The notes below the pieces were generated by a model. The model saw only the letters and a list, made by a program, of their open reading frames with translations. It searched no databases and was not told where the DNA came from. Made by a program: the position numbers and the translations under genes. Shown in pieces: positions 1 to 9,555 of a DNA stretch of 22,683 bases (the stretch's first letter is position 1; every line of letters starts with the position of its first letter). The DNA comes from Rhodospirillaceae bacterium (lineage in GTDB: Bacteria; Pseudomonadota; Alphaproteobacteria; UBA8366; GCA-2717185): NCBI GenBank assembly GCA_002717185.1, contig PBDC01000065.1, positions 1-22,683 of the forward strand. The letters run 5' to 3'.

Positions 1-1683
1 CAGCATGTCAACACAGGTGCCATATTCCGGCTTCGCCGTGCCTTCCATGATCCCTGGTATTTCTTTGAATTGACGCCGGACTTCCATCACCACCGCACCG
101 CCGGCTCGACCGACCGCCGTCATGCCAAGCGCGCCGAACAAGTAAGGCAGCAAACCTCCGACAAATAGCCCGACCACAATATAAGGATTGGAGAGCGCGA
201 AGTTTACATTAAGGTCTCCGAAGAACCGGTCGAGATCCGCCGTATATGCCGCGAATAGGACAAGCGCGCCAAGTCCGGCAGAGCCGATAGCGTAGCCCTT
301 AGTCACCGCCTTGGTTGTATTACCAACTGCGTCAAGTGCATCCGTCGTATTCCTAACACTGTCGTCGAGCTCGGCCATCTCGGCGATACCACCCGCATTG
401 TCCGTCACAGGTCCGTAGGCGTCTAGCGCGACCACCATGCCAGCCAGTGCCAACATGGTGGTAACCGCGATAGCGATGCCGATGACGCCCGCTAGCTGAT
501 AGGTCAAAATGATAGCGATACAGATCAAGACTGCCGGTACGGCCGTCGCTTCCATTGAAATCGCGAGGCCTTGGATCACGTTGGTGCCGTGGCCGGTCTC
601 CGACGATTTTGCGACGGATCGGACAGGCCGGTACTCTGTGGAAGTGTAGTACTCCGTCACCCAAACGATCAATCCCGTCAGGACCAGCCCGATGATACCA
701 CACCAGAACAACGACATCCCGGTAAAGGAGACGCCAGCAACCTCCATTTTGGTGTCCATGCCGATAACGTGTGAGGTTACCGGCCAAAGCAAAACGGCGG
801 AGATAATCGCGCTGCCAAAGAACCCCTTGTAAAGCGCCCCCATAATGTTGCCACTGGCCCCCACCCGAACAAAGAAGGTAGCGACGATAGACGCGACCAA
901 GCAAACACCGCCAATCGTCATTGGATAGATCAGGAAGCTGCCCTCGATACTATAGATCAGTGCCAGGACCATCGTCGCGCCGACGGTAACTACATAAGTC
1001 TCGAACAAATCCGCGGCCATACCCGCGCAGTCACCAACATTGTCGCCGACATTGTCCGCGATCACAGCTGGGTTGCGTGGATCGTCCTCGGGAATACCGG
1101 CCTCGACCTTGCCGACCAGGTCGGCACCAACATCGGCACCTTTAGTAAAGATGCCCCCACCGAGACGAGCGAAGATTGAAATTAACGAAGCACCAAACGC
1201 AAGTCCGATCAAACCGTTGATTAGGGTTTTCTCGTCGACGCCTTGGGCCAGCATGATGGAGTAGTAAACTGAGATCGATAGCAGTGCGAGACCGGCCACC
1301 AACATGCCGGTCACCGCGCCAGAACGGAAGGAGATCGATAGTCCTTCAGCCAAACCTATGCGCGAAGCTTCCGTTGTACGGACGTTTGCGCGCACCGAAA
1401 TCAGCATTCCAATATAGCCCGCCGCGCCAGATAAGATGGCACCGATGGCAAAACCCGCCGTAGCATGCCCACCAAGCGTAAGGAAAAGAACAACGGCAAC
1501 TACCACGCCAACTATACCGATAGCCCTGTATTGCCGGTTTAAATATGCGCTCGCACCCTCTTGAATCGCAGCCGCGATCTCCTGCATGCGCTCGTTGCCG
1601 GCGCTGGCGCTGAGAACCGCGCGGCTGGCTAAAATTCCATAAAGTAGCGCAATTGCGCCACAGGCAATGACGAACCAAAGCAT
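1..1683 (-). CDS. hppA: Membrane-bound K+-independent H+-translocating pyrophosphatase (C-terminus cut by window edge)
   Basis: The 561 visible residues form a very hydrophobic multi-span inner-membrane protein that hydrolyses pyrophosphate and pumps protons. The family signature [11 protein letters not shown] lies at residues 184-194, followed by the acidic DNVGDNVGD stretch that binds Mg-PPi. At residues 454-459 the sequence reads GNTTKA. Lys458 replaces the Ala of K+-dependent enzymes, which marks the K+-insensitive class. The ATG at 1681-1683 starts a typical N-terminal membrane helix, with a weak purine-rich site (GGGATGGG) upstream. Family members are about 660-720 residues, so roughly the last fifth is missing to the left. 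It is the last visible gene of the minus-strand operon but is separated from thiL by 344 bp, so it may also have its own promoter. Confidence 0.97.
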   Translation of the reverse strand, partial: MLWFVIACGAIALLYGILASRAVLSASAGNERMQEIAAAIQEGASAYLNRQYRAIGIVGVVVAVVLFLTLGGHATAGFAIGAILSGAAGYIGMLISVRANVRTTEASRIGLAEGLSISFRSGAVTGMLVAGLALLSISVYYSIMLAQGVDEKTLINGLIGLAFGASLISIFARLGGGIFTKGADVGADLVGKVEAGIPEDDPRNPAVIADNVGDNVGDCAGMAADLFETYVVTVGATMVLALIYSIEGSFLIYPMTIGGVCLVASIVATFFVRVGASGNIMGALYKGFFGSAIISAVLLWPVTSHVIGMDTKMEVAGVSFTGMSLFWCGIIGLVLTGLIVWVTEYYTSTEYRPVRSVAKSSETGHGTNVIQGLAISMEATAVPAVLICIAIILTYQLAGVIGIAIAVTTMLALAGMVVALDAYGPVTDNAGGIAEMAELDDSVRNTTDALDAVGNTTKAVTKGYAIGSAGLGALVLFAAYTADLDRFFGDLNVNFALSNPYIVVGLFVGGLLPYLFGALGMTAVGRAGGAVVMEVRRQFKEIPGIMEGTAKPEYGTCVDML

Positions 1684-2027
1684 CACCGACCCATCCCGTT
1701 CTTGTTGTAAGGAAACAACTCAACAACCCTGCCCAAAACCGAAAAATACAGCTCTAAATTCGAAAACCGAATCGGTACAGGACGAAAAATCGGCGGGAAC
1801 ATGCCAGAACGGCCCACTAAACGCAACCGGTGACCCGAAAAGCCGTCTCCTGAGCCTGCGGCGCCTTGCCGTGCCTGAACTTTCATCATCTCAACATAAA
1901 AATGGGCAGCAAGAATCCTGAGCATATCTAATTTGATTGAGAAGGTTTTATCTTCAAAAACTTTTTCGCACACGATCAACGACGTCGCTGTTATCACCAG
2001 CATCATGATGCCTTAGCCCAGCCTAAA
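1684..2027 (-). promoter_or_regulatory. Non-coding gap upstream of hppA, possible promoter
   Basis: This is the only large gap in the otherwise compact minus-strand operon. The reading frames crossing it have no recognisable protein content, so I treat it as untranslated. On the minus strand a TTGCGT hexamer (1821-1826) lies 17 bp before CATGTT (1798-1803), a weak sigma-70-like pair that could drive hppA separately. The sequence near 1930-1980 is AT-rich (AAAAAGTTTTT), but no convincing GC-stem plus U-tract terminator follows thiL. Confidence 0.3.
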
Positions 2028-3023
2028 CTAACCATGCGTGAAGCCCGCACGGTCCAATCGGATCTCCGATCCTCTGCCGTCATATACACGGACTCCCACG
2101 CCGTCTTCGACCACACCAACCGCTGTAACAGGGACACCGCTTTTCTTGGCAGCAGCTTGCACGATATCCACGGTAGTGTTGGGTGCACAGAAGGCTATTT
2201 CGTAATCGTCACCACCTGTAAGGATAGTCGTCCGCAACGCCGCATCACGATCCAACGCCGTGCGCGCCGCTGGGGAAAGCGGAACGTCATCCGCATGAAT
2301 CGTCATAGCAACGCCAGACGCATCAGCGATGTGGCCTAGGTCGGCGATCAACCCGTCAGACACGTCCGATGCCGCGAGCGTAATGTCCTTAGAAAGCTGT
2401 CGCAAAATGCCAAGACGAGGTTCAGGCTTTTGGTAGCGTGCTATTAGGTAAGCAGCGCCTTGTTCGGACAGCCCCTTCAGGTCGCCCGTCACAATGCGCA
2501 GCCCCAATGCACTATCACCGATCGTGCCGCTTACATAGACGATATCGCCTGGACTAGCAGCGGCCCGCAATACAATTCCTGATGCAGGCACCTCCCCAAA
2601 GGCAGTAAGCGAGAGCACCATGGGTCCGGGCGTTCCAACTGTATCGCCGCCGATAAGAGTAATACCAAAATATTCTTGGTCCTGAGCTAGACCCTCCGTA
2701 AATGCCTCTAGCCATTGATCGTCGATACCCGCTGGCAGCGCAACGTTGAGGGTGTAGGCGCGTGGCGTGGCGCCCTTAGCGGCCAGATCGGATAGATTCA
2801 CGCGCAACAACTTCGCCGCGATCAGGCCTGGCGCCTCGTCGCCGACATAGTGAACACCGGCGACGATGGTATCCGTGGTAACTACGAGCTCGACGCCAGG
2901 CGCCGGGGCAATGACGGCAGCATCGTCCGTCAAGCTGAACGCCCCGGAATAAGACGCCGCTAAAGGGGCGAAGTATCGGGCGATCCAGTCAAACTCACCG
3001 CTCTGGCTCGTCGCACGCGTCAT
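2028..3023 (-). CDS. thiL: Thiamine-monophosphate kinase
   Basis: This 331-residue protein phosphorylates thiamine monophosphate to the cofactor thiamine diphosphate in the cytoplasm. It has the PurM/ThiL-fold landmarks in order: DDAAVIAP near the N-terminus, TTDTIVAGVH, VNLSDLAAKGA, IGGDT, DVSDGLIADLGH and GGDDYEIAF. I chose the ATG at 3021-3023 because GGGAG (3033-3037) sits 9 bases upstream. Upstream ATGs at 3044 and 3059 add a tail lying inside nusB with no ribosome site. The start overlaps the end of nusB by 29 bp, as is common for the nusB-thiL pair, so translation is probably coupled. Confidence 0.96.
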   Translation of the reverse strand: MTRATSQSGEFDWIARYFAPLAASYSGAFSLTDDAAVIAPAPGVELVVTTDTIVAGVHYVGDEAPGLIAAKLLRVNLSDLAAKGATPRAYTLNVALPAGIDDQWLEAFTEGLAQDQEYFGITLIGGDTVGTPGPMVLSLTAFGEVPASGIVLRAAASPGDIVYVSGTIGDSALGLRIVTGDLKGLSEQGAAYLIARYQKPEPRLGILRQLSKDITLAASDVSDGLIADLGHIADASGVAMTIHADDVPLSPAARTALDRDAALRTTILTGGDDYEIAFCAPNTTVDIVQAAAKKSGVPVTAVGVVEDGVGVRVYDGRGSEIRLDRAGFTHG

Positions 3024-3507
3024 GCGGCAATACTCCCAGGTCATCGGATCGGTGCGCATGCGCTAGCCGGTCGAGTATCCTGTTCACCATACTCGATTCA
3101 CGATTCACAAAGAATGAATTAGCAACATCAACATACTCACTGATCGTTAGTGATGTATCGATATCTCCCCGTGCCAGGATTTCATAGGCACCGGCGCGCA
3201 AAATAACTCGCAACAGCAATTCGAACCGGTCGAACGTCAATTCGTCGTGGATCACCACGGTAAGGCGTTGGTCAATCTCCGTCCGCCTTTGCGTGACACC
3301 CAGAACCAGATCACCGAACAGTTCTGGCTCCGCTTCGATCAACTGTTCGCCGTCAACCTCACCACCGAGACGACAGTTGTTGAATTCGCCGACGACCTCT
3401 TCGACGCCCCCACCAGCAATATCTAGCTGATAGAGAGCCTGAACCGCGGCCAGGCGGGCCGCACTGCGTCGCTTGCCACGCGACACCGTTAGCGTATTCC
3501 GGGTCAT
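2995..3507 (-). CDS. nusB: Transcription antitermination protein NusB
   Basis: A 170-residue all-helical RNA-binding protein that acts with NusE (S10) at boxA sites in rRNA antitermination. The N-terminal KRRSAARLAAVQALYQLD segment is the typical NusB start. The C-terminal ISEYVDVANSF and a near-terminal VNRILDRLA motif match the conserved end. The ATG at 3505-3507 overlaps the ribH stop in an ATGA junction, so it is probably translated by re-initiation; no strong Shine-Dalgarno is visible. A farther upstream start would lie within ribH and adds non-family sequence. A ribH-nusB-thiL order is common in proteobacteria. Confidence 0.95.
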   Translation of the reverse strand: MTRNTLTVSRGKRRSAARLAAVQALYQLDIAGGGVEEVVGEFNNCRLGGEVDGEQLIEAEPELFGDLVLGVTQRRTEIDQRLTVVIHDELTFDRFELLLRVILRAGAYEILARGDIDTSLTISEYVDVANSFFVNRESSMVNRILDRLAHAHRSDDLGVLPHDACDEPER

Positions 3508-3965
3508 TTTTCGTTGAGACCGAACTGCCGTCTTAGCGCGACCATCGCCAAGCAAGCCTCGGCTACGTTCCCACCTTTATTTCCTTGCTTGCGATCCGCC
3601 CGCACCCAAGCCTGGTCCCGGTCCTCAGTAGTCAGCACACCGTACCCGATCGCAATGGCGTGCTGCACCGCCAAGTCCTGGAGGCCGCGGGCGCTTTCCT
3701 GACAGACATAATCGTAATGTGTCGTCTCGCCACGGATGACACAGCCGAGCGCTACATAGCCGTCAAAAAAATCTTGGGTAGCTCTACCAGCGTCCAAAGC
3801 GAATTTTATCGCGGCCGGAATCTCGAAAGCTCCAGGCACCTCGACCCGCTTATACGTCGCACCGACCGCTTCTAGCGCTTCGGTCGCACCGGCCAGGAGT
3901 TCCGCCGCGATTTCGTCGTAATAGCGAGACTCGACAATTAAGATATGTGGTTTGACATCGATCAT
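3504..3965 (-). CDS. ribH: 6,7-dimethyl-8-ribityllumazine synthase
   Basis: A 153-residue enzyme of usual family length that condenses the ribityl-pyrimidine with 3,4-dihydroxy-2-butanone 4-phosphate, the penultimate riboflavin step. Visible landmarks are VPGAFEIP near residue 43, the GCVIRGETTHYDYVC active-site segment containing the catalytic-region His, and GVLTTED followed by NKGGNVAEA. The start ATG at 3963-3965 overlaps the ribB stop (ATGA), and its own stop overlaps nusB. It is therefore embedded in a translationally coupled ribB-ribH-nusB series. Confidence 0.97.
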   Translation of the reverse strand: MIDVKPHILIVESRYYDEIAAELLAGATEALEAVGATYKRVEVPGAFEIPAAIKFALDAGRATQDFFDGYVALGCVIRGETTHYDYVCQESARGLQDLAVQHAIAIGYGVLTTEDRDQAWVRADRKQGNKGGNVAEACLAMVALRRQFGLNEK

Positions 3966-5104
3966 ACCGGCCCCGGATTTCTGATTCGGATGGGCACCGT
4001 ATCAACGACTTTCAAGCCGTACCCTTCGATGCCGATGACGCGTACCTTCGGCGAATTGGTCAATAGGCGCATATCCGTGATGCCGAGATCGAGCAGTATC
4101 TGTGCTCCTATCCCATAGTCACGAAGTTCATGCGCATTGGGAACCACGGCCCGCGCCGGTTCGTCGTTAGCATGGTGTACGCGGTCGGAAATGATCGTCG
4201 GGTACCATTCGCGGATCAATACGACGACGCCCTGACCAGCCTCGCCGATCTCCCGCATCGCGTTCTGCAACTCACCCGCCTTACCGGTGCGCATCGCCCC
4301 GAGCGAGTCATCGAATAGATTGAGCGCATGCATGCGAACTAACGGCGGTTCCGAACTGGGAATGTCCCCCATCACCAAGGCCAAATGTTCGGCGTAGCTG
4401 ATTTTATTTGCGTAAACGAAAAGCTTCCAATCGCCACCGAACTTGCTGCGCATCGTCGTCACGGCAACCCGTTCAACCGTGCGGTCGTGGCGTCGCCGAT
4501 AGGCAATCAAATCGGCGATCGTCCCGATCTTCAGATTGTGGTTTTTGGCGAACTTTACGAGGTCTTCGCGGCGCGCCATGGTGCCGTCATCATTCATGAT
4601 CTCGCAAATCACACCGGCCGGATTAAGGCCCGCCAGGCGCGCAATATCAACCGAAGCCTCGGTGTGGCCAGAGCGAACCAGAACGCCGCCGTCACGCGCC
4701 ACCAGCGGAAAAACATGTCCAGGCGTCGCAATATCAGCGGCTCCTTTAGACGGATCGATGGCCGCTGCCACGGTACGCGCCCGGTCTGGCGCAGAAATGC
4801 CTGTCGTAACGCCCTCGCGCGCCTCGATCGACACCGTGAAAGCAGTAGCAAGGCGGCTGGAATTTTGCTGCGGCAACAAAGACAAGCCAAGCTGGTCGAT
4901 CCGCTCCTTCGTCATGGCGAGGCATATCAGGCCGCGGCCATGCATTGCCATGAAATTAATCGTTTCCGGCGTCGCCATCTGAGCCGGAATGATGAGATCG
5001 CCTTCGTTTTCGCGGTCCTCATCGTCGACAAGAATGAACATCTTGCCATTTCGAGCGTCTTCGATAATCTCTTCGGCGGAAGATTTGTACTCTTTGAAAC
5101 TCAC
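3962..5104 (-). CDS. ribB: 3,4-dihydroxy-2-butanone-4-phosphate synthase fused to a degenerate GTP cyclohydrolase II domain
   Basis: The N-terminal ~200 residues are an intact DHBP synthase, which makes the four-carbon riboflavin precursor from ribulose 5-phosphate. DDEDRENEGDL carries the acidic metal and substrate residues, and the RSGHTEASVD segment is conserved. The C-terminal half aligns with GTP cyclohydrolase II, but the three zinc cysteines (E. coli Cys54, 65, 67) are replaced by Asn, Thr and Lys in the stretch RMHALNLFDDSLGAMRTGK. The catalytic GRGIGL-like loop is also gone, so that half should be inactive. The start is uncertain. GTG at 5102-5104 has AGGTGA six bases upstream; an in-frame TTG at 5108-5110 directly abuts that site. 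Confidence 0.93.
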   Translation of the reverse strand: MSFKEYKSSAEEIIEDARNGKMFILVDDEDRENEGDLIIPAQMATPETINFMAMHGRGLICLAMTKERIDQLGLSLLPQQNSSRLATAFTVSIEAREGVTTGISAPDRARTVAAAIDPSKGAADIATPGHVFPLVARDGGVLVRSGHTEASVDIARLAGLNPAGVICEIMNDDGTMARREDLVKFAKNHNLKIGTIADLIAYRRRHDRTVERVAVTTMRSKFGGDWKLFVYANKISYAEHLALVMGDIPSSEPPLVRMHALNLFDDSLGAMRTGKAGELQNAMREIGEAGQGVVVLIREWYPTIISDRVHHANDEPARAVVPNAHELRDYGIGAQILLDLGITDMRLLTNSPKVRVIGIEGYGLKVVDTVPIRIRNPGPV

Positions 5105-5110
5105 CTTCAA

Positions 5111-5116
5111 TCACCT
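5111..5116 (-). promoter_or_regulatory. Ribosome binding site that decides the ribB start
   Basis: AGGTGA on the minus strand lies 6 bases before GTG (5102-5104) but touches TTG (5108-5110). Normal spacing favours the GTG start. Confidence 0.55.
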
Positions 5117-5144
5117 GCTTTGTGGTGAAATGCGCACGGTACCG

Positions 5145-5744
5145 TTACGATCCACACGTGGGTTCATATTGCAGCCGCGCAACATATCGGGCCAGAAGGT
5201 CCACCTCAAGGTTGACCTTGTCGCCGAACTGCGTCGTTCCCAGAGTCGTATGCTTTGCAGTATGTGCAATAATATTGACGCCAAATGCACACCCTTCAAC
5301 CTCGTTCACGGTCAGAGAAATTCCGTCGAGTGCCACGGATCCCTTGCGAGCTATGTAGCGGGCCAGTCCGTCCGGCGCCTCAAACGATAATCGAATACTG
5401 TCCCCATCCGGCTGGCGAGCCGTAACCACAGCTACCCCATCAACATGTCCTTGGACCAGGTGCCCGCCCAACTCCGCGCCTAAACGCAGCGACTGCTCTA
5501 GATTGATACGCCATCCCGGCTTCCAAGCACCGAGTGTAGTGCAGTCGAGCGTCTCCTGGGATACATCTACCGCATACCAATCCTCACCTTTCTCGACCAC
5601 GGTCAAGCAGGCCCCGGAATGCGCGATCGAGGCGCCGATATCGACCGCGCCCATCTCGTAGCATGTCCCAATCACGAACCGCACGTCGCCCGATCGATCG
5701 ACCGATCGCACTTCACCGATATCCGTTATCAATCCTGTAAACAT
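5145..5744 (-). CDS. ribE: Riboflavin synthase, alpha subunit
   Basis: This 199-residue enzyme dismutates two 6,7-dimethyl-8-ribityllumazine molecules into riboflavin and the pyrimidine precursor. It shows the family's diagnostic start MFTGLITDIGEV and two tandem lumazine-binding barrels. The first contains GACLTVV; the second begins around the GGHLVQGHVDG segment and contains VALDGISLTVNEV. I chose the ATG at 5742-5744 because it gives the canonical N-terminus; upstream in-frame codons add non-family residues. It sits between ribD (46-bp gap) and ribB (40-bp gap) in the riboflavin block. Some databases call this gene ribC. Confidence 0.97.
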   Translation of the reverse strand: MFTGLITDIGEVRSVDRSGDVRFVIGTCYEMGAVDIGASIAHSGACLTVVEKGEDWYAVDVSQETLDCTTLGAWKPGWRINLEQSLRLGAELGGHLVQGHVDGVAVVTARQPDGDSIRLSFEAPDGLARYIARKGSVALDGISLTVNEVEGCAFGVNIIAHTAKHTTLGTTQFGDKVNLEVDLLARYVARLQYEPTCGS

Positions 5745-5790
5745 ACTGGCACCATAGCAGCCGGTTCTCATCGCGCCCATATAAAGGGAT

Positions 5791-6906
5791 TTAATTCGCT
5801 CGGTCCCGCCGCACAAACACTTCCATCACGTCCTCACCGACCGGCAATAGGTCGATCCTTTCAAACCGTGCCATGTCCGCGGGCGTTGTGATCCCGTATG
5901 GTGCCACAGCACCGATACCGTCGGCTCCCATGATGCCACCGGTGCGGAACCAATAGATCTCTGCAATCAGCTCTTGGCGCAAGCATGAAGCAGCCAAGGC
6001 GCCACCACCTTCGATCAATAGTCTGGTGATGCCGCAGCCCCCAAGCGCATTGAGGCCCTCAATCATATCGACTCGCCCCTCAGAGTCGGCTCCTACCCTA
6101 ACAATTTCAACACCCTGATCTTCCCATTGATGCGCATCACTCTCAGCGGCGGTCAATATCCAGGTCGGTCTTTTGTGGGCCGTAGTAACCAATGGCGAGT
6201 CCACCGGCAGCCGCAACTGGGAATCAACTACAACCCTTACTGGCGACCGGTGCTCGATCCCCGGAATGCGGCAGGTGAGTAAAGGAGCGTCTGCAATAGC
6301 GGTACCTATGCCGATCATGATCGCATCATGCGTTGACCTCAGTATATGACCACGAGAACGGGCTTCCACGCCAGTAATCCATCGGCTTGAGCCGCCCTTT
6401 GCAGCAATCTTGCCGTCGAGCGTTGTCGCTGCCTTCAAGGTGGCCATGGGCATGCCGGTTTTCACCCGGGACAGAAAACCCGCATTGAGTGCCATGGCGG
6501 CGTCTGCCAAAACGCCAGTAACAACGTCGACGCCACACGCTTTCAGCCGTGCATGACCACCGCCGGCTGTCCGCGGATCGGGATCTTCCATAGCCGTGAC
6601 GACACGGGCCACGCCAGCTTCCAAAAGTGCCTTTGTACAAGGCGGTGTTTCGCCGAAATGATTACACGGCTCCAGTGTTACGTATACGCATGCACCCGCT
6701 GCGGCACTCCCCGCCCGGCACAAGGCTTCCGTCTCCGCATGGGGCCGACCGCCCGGCTGGGTCCACCCTCGTCCGACGACGATGCCATCCTTAACGATGA
6801 CACAACCGACAGCAGGATTTGGCCAAACCGTTCCAAGACCGCGCCGCGCTAACGAAAGCGCCGCGCGCATAAAATTTTTGTCGTCCGATTTAGTCGTCTT
6901 CGACAC
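5791..6906 (-). CDS. ribD: Bifunctional diaminohydroxyphosphoribosylaminopyrimidine deaminase / 5-amino-6-(5-phosphoribosylamino)uracil reductase
   Basis: This 371-residue protein catalyses the second and third riboflavin steps. The N-terminal cytidine-deaminase-like domain has the zinc motif HAE followed by [11 protein letters not shown]. The C-terminal NADPH-dependent reductase domain has TLDGKIA, SRWITG and the LLIEGGG segment. Start choice: GTG at 6904-6906 gives [20 protein letters not shown], a normal RibD N-terminus, and overlaps the nrdR end by 17 bp. The next ATG (6868-6870) would cut into the first conserved helix. Neither start has a strong Shine-Dalgarno, so coupling with nrdR translation is likely. 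Confidence 0.94.
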   Translation of the reverse strand: MSKTTKSDDKNFMRAALSLARRGLGTVWPNPAVGCVIVKDGIVVGRGWTQPGGRPHAETEALCRAGSAAAGACVYVTLEPCNHFGETPPCTKALLEAGVARVVTAMEDPDPRTAGGGHARLKACGVDVVTGVLADAAMALNAGFLSRVKTGMPMATLKAATTLDGKIAAKGGSSRWITGVEARSRGHILRSTHDAIMIGIGTAIADAPLLTCRIPGIEHRSPVRVVVDSQLRLPVDSPLVTTAHKRPTWILTAAESDAHQWEDQGVEIVRVGADSEGRVDMIEGLNALGGCGITRLLIEGGGALAASCLRQELIAEIYWFRTGGIMGADGIGAVAPYGITTPADMARFERIDLLPVGEDVMEVFVRRDRAN

Positions 6907-7351
6907 CGAGTTCGCCGGTGATGAAATCTTCGAAATCCTTGGTCTCACGGAAATTCCGGTAAACCGAAGCGAAGCGGATGTAAGCCACTTTATCCAGGGT
7001 GAGCAGCGCTTCCATGACAAGTTCGCCTATATTGTCGACGCTGATCTCGATTTCGCCGGAGCTTTCCAAACGCCGGACGATGCCATTGACTACGCGATCA
7101 ACCCGGTCTTCTTCGACCGGACGCTTACGCAGAGCAATCCGCATCGATCGCATCAGTTTATCTCGATCGAACGGCTCACGTTGGCCGCCTTTCTTCAACA
7201 CGGTCAGTTCACGCAGTTGAACGCGCTCGAAAGTAGTGAACCGCGCACCACAGTTTGGGCAATACCGTCGTCGCCGGATCGCGGAATTGTCCTCCGTCGG
7301 CCGCGAATCCTTCACTTGTGTATCGTTATGGGCACAGAATGGACACCGCAT
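6890..7351 (-). CDS. nrdR: Transcriptional repressor NrdR
   Basis: A 153-residue nucleotide-sensing repressor of ribonucleotide reductase genes. The N-terminal zinc ribbon is visible as CPFC (residues 3-6) and CPNC about 25 residues later. The ATP-cone follows, with [16 protein letters not shown], and the conserved [13 protein letters not shown] segment lies near the C-terminus. The ATG at 7349-7351 has a strong GGGGAGG about 9 bases upstream. It lies between glyA (21-bp gap) and ribD (overlap), the classic glyA-nrdR-ribD alphaproteobacterial order. Confidence 0.98.
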   Translation of the reverse strand: MRCPFCAHNDTQVKDSRPTEDNSAIRRRRYCPNCGARFTTFERVQLRELTVLKKGGQREPFDRDKLMRSMRIALRKRPVEEDRVDRVVNGIVRRLESSGEIEISVDNIGELVMEALLTLDKVAYIRFASVYRNFRETKDFEDFITGELGVEDD

Positions 7352-7372
7352 GACTCCAGACCTCCCCGGTCA

Positions 7373-8683
7373 CTAATATAATCCAGTGTAAATTGGAAAC
7401 CGCCTACAAAGGTCGGCAACGCGCGCGCCCACCTCGGTTTCCACCGTGTGATTGTCTTCCCCGTTTTCAGCAAGACCTCGCAACACCTCGACGATCATCT
7501 CTCCGACCAGCCGGAACTCGGCGGGGCCAAAACCACGGGTGGTTCCGGCCGGACTGCCGAGCCGCACCCCAGAAGTCACAGCCGGCTTCTCCGGGTCGAA
7601 GGGCACACCGTTCTTATTGCAGGTCATGCCAGCGCGCTCCAAGCTCTGCTCGGAGACATTCCCTGTCAGTCGTAGCGGACGCAAATCGACCAGAATGACG
7701 TGCGTATCCGTACCGCCGGAAACAATATCGAGACCGCCTTCGAGCAAGGTCTCTGCCAACACCCGCGCATTATCCGCAACAGCCTTCGCGTAAACCTTGA
7801 AAGACGGCTGCAACGCTTCGCGGAACGCGACCGCTTTGGCCGCGACCGCATGCATCAATGGTCCACCCTGCAAACCGGGAAACACCGAGCTATCGATCTT
7901 TTTCGCAATTGACTCTTCATCCGTCATGATTAACCCACCACGCGGGCCACGAAGCGTCTTGTGCGTCGTCGAGGTCACAACATGCGCGTGCCCGAACGGG
8001 CTGGGGTGCACGCCGCCGGCTACAAGCCCCGCGAAATGCGCCATGTCGACCATAAAATAAGCGTCCACAGAGTCGGCGATCTCTTTGAAGCGGGCAAAGT
8101 CAATCACCCTGGGATAGGCCGACCCCCCAGCGATGATTAGGCGAGGTTTGTGCTCCTTGGCAAGCGCCGCGACATCGTCGTAGTCAATTAGCGAATCATC
8201 GCGACGCACGCCGTACTGCACCGCGTTGAACCACTTTCCGGAAACATTAGGTCGGGCCCCGTGTGTAAGGTGCCCACCGGCAGCAAGCGACATGCCCATA
8301 ATGGTCTCGCCCGGCTTAACGAGCGCCAGGAAGACTGCTTCGTTAGCCTGCGCGCCGGCATGCGGCTGCACATTGGCAAATTGGCAGCCAAACAATGCCT
8401 TCACACGGCTGATCGCTAGCTTTTCGGCGATATCCACATTCTCACAACCACCGTAATAGCGTCGTCCGGGGTAGCCCTCGGCGTACTTATTTGTCAATAC
8501 AGAACCTGTCGCTTCCAAAACCGCCTTGCTGACAATGTTTTCGGAGGCAATCAATTCGATCTGGTCCTTTTGACGCCTGCATTCGGCGGTTAGCGCGGCC
8601 AAAAGAACTGGGTCGGTCTTAGACAGGTCGTCGGAGAAAAAACCTTTCAAGCCTGCGTCCTGTTTTTCGTCGGTTTGGAGCAT
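7373..8683 (-). CDS. glyA: Serine hydroxymethyltransferase
   Basis: A 436-residue PLP enzyme that interconverts serine and glycine with tetrahydrofolate, the main entry of one-carbon units. The family landmarks are intact: [11 protein letters not shown] at the N-terminus, [25 protein letters not shown], and the cofactor lysine in [14 protein letters not shown]. The C-terminal [17 protein letters not shown] is also present. The ATG at 8681-8683 follows an AGGAA site and a 45-bp gap from rpiB. Length and motifs are normal. Confidence 0.98.
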   Translation of the reverse strand: MLQTDEKQDAGLKGFFSDDLSKTDPVLLAALTAECRRQKDQIELIASENIVSKAVLEATGSVLTNKYAEGYPGRRYYGGCENVDIAEKLAISRVKALFGCQFANVQPHAGAQANEAVFLALVKPGETIMGMSLAAGGHLTHGARPNVSGKWFNAVQYGVRRDDSLIDYDDVAALAKEHKPRLIIAGGSAYPRVIDFARFKEIADSVDAYFMVDMAHFAGLVAGGVHPSPFGHAHVVTSTTHKTLRGPRGGLIMTDEESIAKKIDSSVFPGLQGGPLMHAVAAKAVAFREALQPSFKVYAKAVADNARVLAETLLEGGLDIVSGGTDTHVILVDLRPLRLTGNVSEQSLERAGMTCNKNGVPFDPEKPAVTSGVRLGSPAGTTRGFGPAEFRLVGEMIVEVLRGLAENGEDNHTVETEVGARVADLCRRFPIYTGLY

Positions 8684-8728
8684 TTACCAATTTATTCCTA
8701 GATATCAGTGAACCCTAGTTCGCGAGCG

Positions 8729-9187
8729 TTACGAAAATTTTCCGACGCGGCGCGCATGGCGCGGGTTAATGTCGCCTTCAAAGTCGGTTTCAAGGAAAAC
8801 TCGGACACAATCCTGCGCCACTTCCAGCCCGATCGTGCGCGCGCCCAGAGCCAGGACATTAGCGTCGTTGTGCTGCCGCGCAAGCCGCGCGTCTGTCGTA
8901 TCGCGGCAGGTGGCCGTGCGCAGGTGGCGATGCCGGTTCGCGGCCATCGCAATACCGATCCCGGAGCCGCAGACCAGGATACCACGCGCTACTCGACCTT
9001 CAGCCATGACAGCGGCAAGAGCATCAGCAAAATCAGGGTAGTCAACAGAATCTGGGCCATCCGTCCCAAGATCAAGCACCGCCAGCCCCCTATCCCGCAT
9101 AATGGCAATGAGGGCCGCCTTAAGTTCGTACCCCGCGTGATCCGACGCGATGCCGACGGCGTTTGCTGCGCTTTTAGTAGCTACCAT
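8729..9187 (-). CDS. rpiB: Ribose 5-phosphate isomerase B
   Basis: A 152-residue RpiB/LacAB-type sugar isomerase that interconverts ribose 5-phosphate and ribulose 5-phosphate, the latter being the substrate of RibB in the same operon. It has SDHAGYELK at the N-terminus, the LVCGSGIGIAMAANR active-site segment with its catalytic Cys, and the conserved ARLARQHNDANVLALGAR plus FEGD-HARR end. The ATG at 9185-9187 is preceded by AGGA about 9 bases upstream. It is the first gene of the minus-strand operon, so the promoter should lie in 9188-9360. Confidence 0.96.
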   Translation of the reverse strand: MVATKSAANAVGIASDHAGYELKAALIAIMRDRGLAVLDLGTDGPDSVDYPDFADALAAVMAEGRVARGILVCGSGIGIAMAANRHRHLRTATCRDTTDARLARQHNDANVLALGARTIGLEVAQDCVRVFLETDFEGDINPRHARRVGKFS

Positions 9188-9419
9188 CTTGCAAAATCCT
9201 GCGCCCTCCCGCGACGTGTTACGCCCACTTCCTCGTCCTCTCAGTTACCATATGTCGCATGTGCATACCAGCCTTCCCACTAGCTATAGTTCAGCGGTTG
9301 CGTTCTCGCACGATGTCAAATTCGTATTCAGTATTCGAGTTCATATCGCAAGACCTTCAAAATAATTATAGGCATTTATGGGGAATTAATACAAATTACT
9401 ACATCATATTGATATATAT

Positions 9420-9437
9420 TATAGAATATATTCTATA
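9420..9437. repeat. Perfect 18-bp palindrome in the AT-rich island
   Basis: TATAGAATATATTCTATA reads identically on both strands. It lies about 160 bp upstream of the mucR-like start and could be an operator, or simply a by-product of AT-rich composition. Confidence 0.6.
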
Positions 9438-9525
9438 TGTAGATGAAAATAATATTCATTTTATTCCACGGCAGTAATTAAATATTAAAAATAAATTTGA
9501 ATATTATCGTTATATTCAACTGTAA

Positions 9526-9555
9526 TTGACAAATTTTGACCTATATGCCTATCTA
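9526..9555 (+). promoter_or_regulatory. Candidate sigma-70 promoter of the mucR-like gene
   Basis: A perfect TTGACA (9526-9531) is followed after 18 bp by TATCTA (9550-9555), about 38 bp before the ATG. The -10 match is imperfect. It overlaps the AT-rich island, which fits repression by an AT-binding protein. Confidence 0.35.

Noticed and set aside
353..904. Minus-strand frame within hppA
   Set aside because: It is an alternative frame of hppA rich in Arg, His and Gly; the hppA frame is unbroken to the window edge.
1683..2006. Open frame of 107 codons between thiL and hppA on the minus strand
   Set aside because: It has no recognisable family and low-complexity coding character, and its last codons overlap the hppA start. 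The gap is better read as a leader or promoter region.
4385..5128. Long 247-codon plus-strand frame opposite ribB
   Set aside because: It is antisense to a clearly conserved gene and has no protein-family features.
8698..8985. 95-codon frame overlapping the end of rpiB
   Set aside because: It is Trp/Arg-rich and is the shadow of rpiB, whose own frame keeps all RpiB motifs and a proper stop at 8729.
9270..9310. Possible tRNA-like piece (AGTTCAGCGGTTG) upstream of rpiB
   Set aside because: There is no acceptor stem, anticodon arm or matching T-loop around it.
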